7,828 nucleotides of DNA, taken from positions 1-7,828 of the forward strand of contig JAHFTM010000037.1 of the NCBI GenBank assembly GCA_023269335.1, in the 5' to 3' direction. Below the pieces are notes generated by a model. The model made no database searches and had not been told where the DNA came from. It saw nothing but the letters and a program-made list of their open reading frames with translations. The position numbers and the translations under genes are program-made. Numbering within the stretch: position 1 is the first letter of the stretch; every line of letters starts with the position of its first letter. Positions 1-5,228 of this stretch are shown in pieces. The DNA is from Chlamydiia bacterium. GTDB lineage: Bacteria; Chlamydiota; Chlamydiia; Chlamydiales; FEN-1388.

Positions 1-390
1 GTAGACAGTAGGGAAGAGGCGCTCTTGATCAAAGCCGAAAATGATTGTCGATACTTCCCAGGCATATCGAATAGCTTGTTCTTTAAAATAGTCGCCGAAG
101 GAAAAGCTGCCCAGCATCTCAAAAAAAGTGAGGTGACGCTTGGTATGGCCTACATTTTCTAAGTCGTTATGTGTGCCGCCGGCACGGATGCATTTTTGAC
201 TTGTCGTGGCGCGTTTGTAGTCACGCTCTGCTTTGCCAAGAAAGATATCTTTAAACTGATTCATGCCAGCATTGGTGAACAAAAGGGTAGGGTCATCATG
301 AGGGGCGACTGGCGATGAGGGGACAATGGTATGGCCCTGTTTTTTGAAGTACTCAAGAAACTTGTGACGAACAGCATTCGTTTGTAGCAT
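1..390 (-). CDS. alaS: Alanine--tRNA ligase, N-terminal part (runs off the left edge)
   Basis: This is the first 130 codons of alanyl-tRNA synthetase, the cytoplasmic class II enzyme that charges tRNA-Ala with alanine using ATP. Only part of the catalytic domain is present; the rest of the enzyme, including the editing and C-terminal domains usual in this family of roughly 870 residues, lies beyond position 1. The translation shows hallmark AlaS segments: [17 protein letters not shown] at residues 36-52, a [19 protein letters not shown] block at 63-81, and the class II motif 2 region [16 protein letters not shown] at 88-103. The start is the ATG at 390, preceded by a short AGG five bases upstream. 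A good promoter lies at 424-452. The gene is divergent from the 300-residue gene at 630. No frame disruption is visible. Identification is very secure. Confidence 0.97.
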   Translation of the reverse strand, partial: MLQTNAVRHKFLEYFKKQGHTIVPSSPVAPHDDPTLLFTNAGMNQFKDIFLGKAERDYKRATTSQKCIRAGGTHNDLENVGHTKRHLTFFEMLGSFSFGDYFKEQAIRYAWEVSTIIFGFDQERLFPTVY

Positions 391-423
391 AAAAACCTGA
401 ACAGTTACGTTATAAGAGGGGCC

Positions 424-452
424 AGTATAGCGCTCTTTTTGCAACTTGTCTA
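424..452 (-). promoter_or_regulatory. Predicted sigma-70-type promoter of alaS
   Basis: Read on the minus strand, a -35 box TAGACA (447-452) is followed after exactly 17 bp by a -10 box TATACT (424-429). Transcription would start near 417, giving a leader of about 27 nt before the alaS ATG at 390. The boxes match the consensus at 5/6 and 5/6. This is inferred from sequence only. Confidence 0.5.
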
Positions 453-557
453 GCTTGAGTTACCTCTTATGGAAAACTACGAATGAAGAAGCACGAGGTA
501 TAGTGTATATTCTAGTAAATGTAATATTTAATTTTGTTAAAACACATATAAGACTAA

Positions 558-586
558 TTGATTTTTTTATAAATTTGATATATAAT
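558..586 (+). promoter_or_regulatory. Predicted sigma-70-type promoter of the 300-residue gene
   Basis: A -35 box TTGATT (558-563) and a perfect -10 box TATAAT (581-586) are separated by 17 bp. Transcription would begin near 593, leaving an AT-rich leader of about 37 nt before the ATG at 630. The surrounding 500-620 stretch is strongly AT-rich, which raises the chance of TATAAT appearing by accident, but the spacing and position fit well. The 391-629 gap contains nothing else I can support as a gene. Confidence 0.45.
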
Positions 587-629
587 TCACATAAATATTT
601 AATTAATTATATAATTTTAGGTAATCAAT

Positions 630-1532
630 ATGGTAACAGTAGGTTTTACAAGAAGTTCTCCGCTTGTTAACGGGGAATTGAGAGGAAATGCAAATATTCT
701 AGATTATGCAAGAAGAAATGGTTGGCTTCAAACATCTCTCGAGCCTCAAAAAGAGGTGAAAGTTACAAATGAATCAACCGCTATAAAAAGTAAGCCAGAA
801 AAGCTCTTTCATGAATGTCATGCTAAAATTGAGAGTGAGCTTTCGCTCCTTTTTCCTCCTGAACTCAATGCTATTACAGCGCAGTATGCAAGAAAGCTAC
901 GTTGTGTTGTTTTTTTGCCAATTGATAGATGCTTGATTGGCGACAGAACGAAGAGGGGAATTGCAGATAAGATAGAATCAGCAGCAGCTCAAATTTTCAC
1001 AAAAGAGCTAGATGTGAATCAAGATTTCACTGAACTGGAATGGAGTATTGCTGCTACCCACTGTTTTTCTACAACAGCAGTTGCTCACTTCGAAGCGTTC
1101 ATTGAGAAAGCTCGCCTAATTGCAGAAGTGGCGATTGTGATCATGGGCGAGTTTGCAAGTGGTGGAACAAAGGAAGAGCTTCGTAACCAGATATTTCAGC
1201 AGCATTCGTTTTCTCGCTACGTCATTGATAAGACGCCAGATCAGGCAGACCAAAGTAAAGAACCAGAGCTTTATGAAGCCTTTCAAAAAGAGGCCAGTGC
1301 CTCTGCAAAGGCGCGCACACGAAGCCTTATGGGAATTGAGTTGTGGTTGAAACAGAATGCGCATCTCAAAGTGGATGAGTTTGTGATTATAACTCCACGA
1401 TGGTATGACAGCAAGCAAAGCATTGCAAACAGCTTTCCTCTCAATGTAGTTCAATTAGGAGAAAATTTATTTGCAGAAAGAGATGGAGAAAGAGCTTTAC
1501 AGATCATGCATCCTTGGCCACAGAAAGTCTGA
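630..1532 (+). CDS. Hypothetical protein, 300 residues, unrecognised
   Basis: I do not recognise this protein. The start is constrained: an in-frame TAG sits at 618-620 and ATG 630 is the first start after it, with only a weak AGG upstream. The first 57 or so residues are rich in Ser, Thr, Asn and Lys and look disordered. From about residue 58 the protein looks like a soluble mixed alpha/beta fold, with a hydrophobic strand at 91-98 (RCVVFLPI), a hydrophobic helix around 160-172, and a charged Lys/Glu/Ala-rich helix at about 209-230. There is no signal peptide, no clear membrane segment and no catalytic motif I can name. It has its own predicted promoter and lies between alaS (divergent) and the argR operon (same strand, 114 bp downstream). 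The flexible N-terminus would be compatible with a type III secretion substrate in a chlamydia, but that is speculation. Confidence 0.8.
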   Translation: MVTVGFTRSSPLVNGELRGNANILDYARRNGWLQTSLEPQKEVKVTNESTAIKSKPEKLFHECHAKIESELSLLFPPELNAITAQYARKLRCVVFLPIDRCLIGDRTKRGIADKIESAAAQIFTKELDVNQDFTELEWSIAATHCFSTTAVAHFEAFIEKARLIAEVAIVIMGEFASGGTKEELRNQIFQQHSFSRYVIDKTPDQADQSKEPELYEAFQKEASASAKARTRSLMGIELWLKQNAHLKVDEFVIITPRWYDSKQSIANSFPLNVVQLGENLFAERDGERALQIMHPWPQKV

Positions 1533-1575
1533 ATAGATTTCCCAGAAATCGGCTTTAGCAAGGCAAAACAAAAGG

Positions 1576-1604
1576 TTGACTTGTAGTCACAAATGAATTA
1601 TTAT
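1576..1604 (+). promoter_or_regulatory. Promoter of the argR-transporter operon
   Basis: A -35 box TTGACT (1576-1581) and a -10 box TATTAT (1599-1604) are separated by 17 bp, giving a predicted start near 1611. The -10 box lies inside the first ARG box (1592-1609), so bound ArgR would directly block RNA polymerase. A second TATAAT at 1609-1614 has no -35 partner at normal spacing. Confidence 0.65.
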
Positions 1605-1609
1605 TCACT
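1592..1609 (+). promoter_or_regulatory. ARG box 1 (ArgR operator)
   Basis: These 18 bp match the Escherichia coli ARG-box consensus (WNTGAAT, four A/T, ATTCANW) at every defined position, reading AATGAATTATTATTCACT. The site covers the predicted -10 box of the argR promoter. Together with box 2 it forms the paired-site layout typically bound by one ArgR hexamer. Adjacent argR makes the assignment strong. Confidence 0.85.
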
Positions 1610-1613
1610 ATAA

Positions 1614-1631
1614 TATGAATAAATATTCATT
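1614..1631 (+). promoter_or_regulatory. ARG box 2 (ArgR operator)
   Basis: The second 18-bp site, TATGAATAAATATTCATT, is also a full match to the ARG-box consensus. It lies 4 bp downstream of box 1, 22 bp centre to centre, so both face about the same side of the helix. It covers the predicted transcription start and early leader. Confidence 0.85.
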
Positions 1632-1646
1632 TGTAAGGGGAGAGCA

Positions 1647-2129
1647 ATGACAGAAATTTTGAGCACCAAAGAAAGACAAGAAGTGATTCGTAAGCTGATC
1701 AGCTCAGAGCCAATTTCAGATCAAAAACAGCTGGTTGTACTTTTGAAAAAGCATTTTAAAATCGATACCAATCAAGCCGTTGTCTCACGTGATTTACGCA
1801 AGATGGGTGCTTTGAAAAAAGAGAGGAATGGCGAAATGATTTATGAGCTACCCGCTCATGATGTGAAAACTGAAATTCTAAAACTTGCGATTGTAGACGT
1901 TGTGCACAATGAATCGCTCATCGTCATTAAAGTGCATGCTGGCCTTGCAGCCTTTGTGGGTGATTTTCTCGATGAGTGCACAGACCTTGATGTTTTAGGC
2001 TGTTTGGCTGGAGAAAATGTAGTCTTTGTGACGCCAAAAACTATTCGCGATATCAAAAAAGTGTATCACGATATTTGCCACGCAGTGCAGTTTTTAAAAA
2101 ATAGGAATAAGGATAAGGGAAATAACTAA
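1647..2129 (+). CDS. argR: Arginine repressor ArgR
   Basis: This is a full-length (160-residue) ArgR-family regulator, a cytoplasmic hexameric DNA-binding protein that normally uses L-arginine as co-repressor. The N-terminal winged helix spans about 1-70, with the recognition-helix motif SRDLRKMGALK at 47-57. The C-terminal oligomerisation and arginine-binding domain spans about 76-150, with VHAGLAAFVGDFLD at 96-109 and VLGCLAGENVVFVTP at 116-130. The family's usual GDD is GEN here (122-124), and the glutamine of E. coli GAAQ is alanine (102), so effector binding may differ; Asp109 is kept. ATG 1647 follows a strong AAGGGGAG. The gene leads the operon, and its TAA overlaps the next ATG by one base. 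Two ARG boxes over its promoter imply autoregulation together with the transporter. Confidence 0.95.
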   Translation: MTEILSTKERQEVIRKLISSEPISDQKQLVVLLKKHFKIDTNQAVVSRDLRKMGALKKERNGEMIYELPAHDVKTEILKLAIVDVVHNESLIVIKVHAGLAAFVGDFLDECTDLDVLGCLAGENVVFVTPKTIRDIKKVYHDICHAVQFLKNRNKDKGNN

Positions 2130-2872
2130 TGTATAAACAACTTTTATTTGTTATGGCTTGCCTTTGCATGTTGCCACTGTGTGCTATGCAAGAGACAAAA
2201 AAGCAGCTGATTGTAGGGACAAATGCTGAGTTTTATCCGTTTACTTTTATAGAAAATGACACGATTCAAGGCTTTGATATTGATGTGGCAAAAGAGGTTT
2301 GTAAGCGCCTGGGAAAGGAGATGGTTTTAAAAGACATGCCTTTTGATGCGCTCATTCAGACGCTCACCTTAGGTGATGTGCAATTTGTAGCAGCTGGGAT
2401 GAGCTATACGGAAGAGCGTGCTAAAAGGGTGTTATTTACTAAGCCATACATTACCGAAGATCCGCTTGTTATTCTCACTCAAAAGGGAAAAGAGATGAGT
2501 CTTGATACTCTCAAAGACAAAACAATAGCTGTGAACGATGGTTATGTAGCGGATATCTTGATGACTCAAAAACAGAAGCAAAATGCAAATTTTGAGCTGC
2601 TACGACTGCCAGCACCTCAAGATGCATTTTTAGCACTTAAAACAAAACGAGCGGATGCTTTTGTAACGGCAAAAAGTACCCTTGAGCCATTTTTAGCAAA
2701 ACAAAAAGAGCAGAACTTTTCTTTTTATTTGATTGAAAATTCAAGTCAAGATTGCTGCCTTGTCATTTCTAAAAAATACTCAGAACTACAGCCTGAGATT
2801 CAAAAGGCACTCGATGAGATGATCTCAGATGGCACGATGGCAGCATTGAAAGCAAAATGGAAAATGATATGA
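2129..2872 (+). CDS. artJ: Amino-acid ABC transporter solute-binding protein (ArtJ-like)
   Basis: This 247-residue family 3 solute-binding protein is predicted to be exported and to hand a polar amino acid, probably arginine, to the permease encoded next. Residues 1-20 form a signal peptide (short charged start, hydrophobic core, cysteines at 11, 13 and 18). LPLC at 15-18 is a poor lipobox, so lipoprotein status is uncertain. Family landmarks are NAEFYPFTF (32-40), GFDIDVAKEV (48-57) and the ligand-carboxylate arginine Arg97 within MSYTEERAKRVLFTKPY (91-107). At the position normally holding the acidic residue that contacts the ligand amino group (DAF..DKS in relatives), the sequence reads DAFVTAKS, with Ala181. 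ATG 2129 is set by AAGGGA at 2115-2120 and overlaps the argR stop. The arginine assignment rests on the ARG boxes and on chlamydial ArtJ precedent. Confidence 0.9.
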   Translation: MYKQLLFVMACLCMLPLCAMQETKKQLIVGTNAEFYPFTFIENDTIQGFDIDVAKEVCKRLGKEMVLKDMPFDALIQTLTLGDVQFVAAGMSYTEERAKRVLFTKPYITEDPLVILTQKGKEMSLDTLKDKTIAVNDGYVADILMTQKQKQNANFELLRLPAPQDAFLALKTKRADAFVTAKSTLEPFLAKQKEQNFSFYLIENSSQDCCLVISKKYSELQPEIQKALDEMISDGTMAALKAKWKMI

Positions 2873-3528
2873 TTGATTTTGAACTGATTTACCATTCTTT
2901 GTTTGCCTTGCTCCGAGGCACTGTTGTGAGCCTTGAGATTGCCTTGATTGCGACGACCATTGGCTTTAGTTTAGGGTGCGCCATAGCCTTTTTAGAAAAG
3001 TCGCAGTGGCTTTTTGTGAGAACGTGTGTGCTAGCTTACGTAACGCTTCTTCGCGGTACACCCATGCTTGTGCAGATTCTTTTTATGTACTATGTGTTGC
3101 CGCAATTTGGCCTTACGCTCGCACCTTTTTTGGTTGCAGCTTTGGCGATTGGCCTCAATAGCAGCGCTTACATCAGTCAAAGCATACGTGCAGGCCTTGA
3201 TGCAGTATCCAAAGGACAGATTGAAGCTGCCAAAACTTTAGGCCTGACCCCATTTCAGATTCAGATGCATATTGTCTTCCCGCAGGGCTTTTTTGTAGCG
3301 CTTCCAAGCCTTGGCAATGAACTGATTACTTTGGTGAAGGATTCATCACTTGCCTCAGTGATAGGGGTGATGGAGCTTTCTAAAGAAGCCTCTGTCATTA
3401 GGTCTATCACCTATGATGCATTTTCTATCTTGCTTGCCGTATCGCTCATCTATTTGGTTTTGACAAGTATGCTTTCATTTGGCTTAAAAAAACTTAAAAA
3501 TAGGGTTGGCCGCTATGCTACAAGTTAA
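2869..3528 (+). CDS. glnP: Amino-acid ABC transporter permease (GlnP/HisM family)
   Basis: This is the inner-membrane permease of a polar amino-acid importer, probably working as a homodimer because only one permease gene is present. The 219 residues equal the length of E. coli GlnP. About five hydrophobic segments are visible. Diagnostic motifs are LLRGTPMLVQILFMYY (60-75), the EAA loop EAAKTLGLTPFQIQMHIVFP (119-138), which docks on the ATPase, and KDSSLASVIG (157-166). I chose ATG 2869 because it makes a classic ATGA overlap with the binding-protein stop and aligns with the GlnP N-terminus; a GGAAAA lies upstream. An in-frame ATG at 2857 would add four residues and has little ribosome-binding signal. 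Its 3' end overlaps the ATPase gene by 14 nt. Confidence 0.94.
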   Translation: MIDFELIYHSLFALLRGTVVSLEIALIATTIGFSLGCAIAFLEKSQWLFVRTCVLAYVTLLRGTPMLVQILFMYYVLPQFGLTLAPFLVAALAIGLNSSAYISQSIRAGLDAVSKGQIEAAKTLGLTPFQIQMHIVFPQGFFVALPSLGNELITLVKDSSLASVIGVMELSKEASVIRSITYDAFSILLAVSLIYLVLTSMLSFGLKKLKNRVGRYATS

Positions 3529-4225
3529 GATGCTTTCAAAAAAGATTCACAAAAAAGAGATTTTGAAAAATGTGAGCTTTGAAGTCCGCCGTGGAGAAAT
3601 CGCTGTGTTTTTAGGCAGGTCAGGGGTTGGTAAATCAACGCTTTTACGAGTGTTGAATAATCTTGACAGCTATGATTCAGGCACCTTTTTTCTCGATAAT
3701 CAAGAATTACAAATAGAAAAAAATACAATTGGCATGGTCTTTCAGCATTTTAATTTATTTGAGCATTTGACTGTCGAAGAGAACATCAGCTTTGTGTTGA
3801 GAAAGACAAAAAAGATGGAAAAGGCGCAAGCAAAACTTGAAGCGCAGCTCTTACTTGAAAAGTATGGACTGCTTGATAAAGCAGCGCTTTTTTGCTCAAA
3901 GCTTTCTGGCGGCCAAAAGCAGCGACTTGCCATTGCAAGAACCGTTGCCTTAACACCAGAAGTTATTTGCTTAGATGAGCCAACATCAGCACTTGATCCG
4001 CACCTGACTGGACAAGTCGCTACCTTCATTCAAGAATTTGCGAGGGACAATAAAGTACTGCTTTTGACAACGCATGATCTGGCACTTTTGGCAGAGTTAA
4101 AAGAGGCGACGCTTTTTTTGATGCATGAGGGCACGATCATTGAGGTGTGTCAGAAGACAGTGTATATGCAAAATCCAGGCAACTATCCAGCACTACAACG
4201 CTTTTTGAATGGGCATCATGGTTAA
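3515..4225 (+). CDS. glnQ: Amino-acid ABC transporter ATP-binding protein (GlnQ/HisP family)
   Basis: This 236-residue cytoplasmic ATPase powers the importer. All nucleotide-binding elements are intact: Walker A GRSGVGKST (34-42), Q-loop VFQHFNLF (75-82), signature LSGGQKQRLAIAR (130-142), Walker B VICLDEPTSALD (150-161) and switch histidine in TTHD (His187). The polar amino-acid subfamily fits the upstream partners. ATG 3515 gives the normal family N-terminus (MLQVKMLSKK); an in-frame TTG at 3506 would add three residues but abuts the only AGGG. The gene overlaps the permease by 14 nt, implying translational coupling, and is the last gene of the operon. It ends 38 bp from the convergent higA stop, with no clear hairpin terminator between them. 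Confidence 0.95.
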   Translation: MLQVKMLSKKIHKKEILKNVSFEVRRGEIAVFLGRSGVGKSTLLRVLNNLDSYDSGTFFLDNQELQIEKNTIGMVFQHFNLFEHLTVEENISFVLRKTKKMEKAQAKLEAQLLLEKYGLLDKAALFCSKLSGGQKQRLAIARTVALTPEVICLDEPTSALDPHLTGQVATFIQEFARDNKVLLLTTHDLALLAELKEATLFLMHEGTIIEVCQKTVYMQNPGNYPALQRFLNGHHG

Positions 4226-4263
4226 TCAGCAACACAAGATAATTTGATTTTCATAAAAAAACT

Positions 4264-4590
4264 TTATTCAGCAATTTTGTATTCGTTGAAATCTATTTCC
4301 CCGCAATAAAGTGGAATGATTTTTTTATGTGTTTTCTTATGCTGTTCACACCAAAGATCATATTTCTGCTGAAGGTTAAGCCACAAATTAGGTGTTGTAT
4401 TGAAAGCGAGTGCTAAGCGAATAGCTATTTTTGGTGTGATACTTGCTTTTCCAGTCCTGATTTTGAATAAAGTGTTACGTGCAATACCAAGATGCTTAGC
4501 CAGTTTTTGCAAACTCAAGCGAAGTGGTTTGATATAATGTTCATCTAGGATTGTACCTGGGTGTGTTGGTCTTCTTTTTTTTTCTCGCAT
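4264..4590 (-). CDS. higA: HigA-family antitoxin (XRE/Cro helix-turn-helix)
   Basis: This 108-residue protein is a HigA/VapI-type antitoxin and transcriptional repressor. The family signature is complete: HPGTILDEHYIKPLRLS (10-26), a helix-turn-helix at about 27-45 (LQKLAKHLGIARNTLFKI), ITPKIAIRLALAF (51-63), and the diagnostic WLNLQQKYDLW (70-80). The tail from 81 is His/Lys-rich. ATG 4590 has a strong AGGGGG seven bases or so upstream. In intact modules the toxin gene higB precedes higA and the antitoxin binds its own promoter. Here the upstream toxin is only a 3' remnant (4600-4743) ending 9 bp before this start, so the antitoxin seems to have outlived its partner. It may now act as a plain repressor or protect against an unlinked toxin; both are inference. 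It converges on glnQ. Confidence 0.9.
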   Translation of the reverse strand: MREKKRRPTHPGTILDEHYIKPLRLSLQKLAKHLGIARNTLFKIRTGKASITPKIAIRLALAFNTTPNLWLNLQQKYDLWCEQHKKTHKKIIPLYCGEIDFNEYKIAE

Positions 4591-4599
4591 AAATGCCCC

Positions 4600-4743
4600 C
4601 TAATGATAATCTACAAGATCCACATCAAAAGCATCACTTTTTTCAAATCGGAAAATAATGACCCAGTTGCCGTTGACATGGACAGAGAAAAATTCTTTAA
4701 GTTCACCTTTCAATGTGTGAAAATTCGAGCCAGGAAAATTCAT
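4600..4743 (-). pseudogene. higB: 5'-truncated higB toxin remnant (C-terminal half only)
   Basis: The last 47 codons of a HigB/RelE-fold mRNA interferase (normally about 92 residues) can be read from ATG 4743 to TAG 4600. The segment NFHTLKGELKEFFSVHVNGN followed by W, then FRFEK and a terminal VDLVDYH, is the usual HigB C-terminus. By alignment from memory with Proteus vulgaris HigB, His9, Lys12 and the final Asp-Tyr-His correspond to active-site His54, Lys57 and Asp90-Tyr91-His92, with identical spacing. The arginine after NGNW (Arg73) is valine here. The N-terminal helical half is absent: the sixA stop lies only 11 bp upstream, and reading this frame back gives no HigB-like residues before about the start. 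The ATG has no ribosome binding site. Spacing to higA (9 bp) is that of an intact higBA operon. Likely inactive, but a mini-protein cannot be excluded. Confidence 0.8.
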
Positions 4744-4754
4744 AATCAAAAATT

Positions 4755-5228
4755 TTATGGTTGAGGCGAAAAATAGTGTCTGAATTTGGCTTTCCCAAAG
4801 TCTATCGTTTCATCAAAAGAGAGCACCAAAGCAGAGCTTCTATCCAGGTCATAAATCGGAGTAGATCTGCCTACCAAGCGATTGGCAAAGCGTAAAAGTG
4901 TTGGAGCATGACCAACCATAAAAATTGTCTGTCCCAATTTTGGATCTGGAATCTTTTTGAGGAGTACATTTTCATCAAAAGAATTTCCTAAGGCTTCATT
5001 GCTATGTGGCTCTAATTGGAACAAAGTTGCGATAATTTCAGCCGTCTGTTTTGTCCTTGTCAAAGGAGAGTGCAGAATGCTGTCAGGATAAAATCCCTCG
5101 TTTTTTAGCCTTTCACACATCTTCACCTGGATAATGCGGCCTTCTTGGCTAATCGGACGAGTAGTATCGTCCGTCAATATCCCATCGTCTGGCTTTGCAT
5201 GACGGATAAGCACTAGAGTTGTTGTCAT
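4755..5228 (-). CDS. sixA: SixA-like phosphohistidine phosphatase
   Basis: This is a 157-residue member of the histidine phosphatase (phosphoglycerate mutase-like) superfamily, of SixA size (about 160). SixA proteins remove phosphate from phosphohistidine on signalling or PTS proteins in the cytoplasm. Visible catalytic features are the RHA motif (Arg9, phosphoacceptor His10, Ala11), TTRPISQEG (22-30), HSPLTRTKQTAEI (53-65, with Arg58) and the second histidine in MVGHAP (His107). The true start is ATG 5228: AAGGAG at 5234-5239 is five bases upstream, whereas the in-frame TTG at 5231 is too close to it. The first 80 nt overlap the 331-residue gene in another frame, and the ribosome binding site sits inside that gene, suggesting coupled translation. 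The physiological target is unknown; a general small phosphatase is the alternative. Confidence 0.88.
   Translation of the reverse strand: MTTTLVLIRHAKPDDGILTDDTTRPISQEGRIIQVKMCERLKNEGFYPDSILHSPLTRTKQTAEIIATLFQLEPHSNEALGNSFDENVLLKKIPDPKLGQTIFMVGHAPTLLRFANRLVGRSTPIYDLDRSSALVLSFDETIDFGKAKFRHYFSPQP

Larger units (their letters stand above)
1589..1634. repeat. 46-bp imperfect palindrome spanning both ARG boxes
   Basis: The arm ACAAATGAAT (1589-1598) is the exact reverse complement of ATTCATTTGT (1625-1634). Extending inward to 20 bp per arm, 17 of 20 positions pair. The dyad centre is at about 1611.5, close to the predicted transcription start. The dyad extends 3 bp past the ARG consensus on each side and ends directly at the argR ribosome binding site (AAGGGGAG, 1635-1642). 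Confidence 0.8.

Noticed and set aside
446..670. 74-codon plus-strand open frame from a TTG across the alaS upstream region
   Set aside because: It has no ATG or ribosome binding site, runs through an AT-rich promoter region and overlaps the well-supported start at 630. Its composition (Ile, Asn, Tyr, Phe) is what random AT-rich DNA gives.
1116..1454. 112-codon minus-strand open frame inside the 300-residue gene
   Set aside because: It is fully contained in a stronger gene, with no ribosome binding site and no recognisable family; an antisense shadow.
1536..1550. Short hairpin GATTTC-CCA-GAAATC just after the 300-residue gene
   Set aside because: The stem is only 6 bp, moderately AT-rich, and is not followed by a T run, so it is not a credible intrinsic terminator.
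1609..1614. Perfect TATAAT as an alternative -10 box for argR
   Set aside because: No -35-like element lies 16-18 bp upstream; the TTGACT at 1576 would be 27 bp away. TTGACT with TATTAT at 17 bp fits better.
4226..4263. Possible bidirectional terminator between the convergent glnQ and higA genes
   Set aside because: There is a run of seven A (seven T on the minus strand), but I find no GC-containing stem next to it.
4561..4764. 67-codon plus-strand open frame across the higA start and the higB remnant
   Set aside because: It is antisense to a region whose minus-strand translation clearly matches HigB and HigA.
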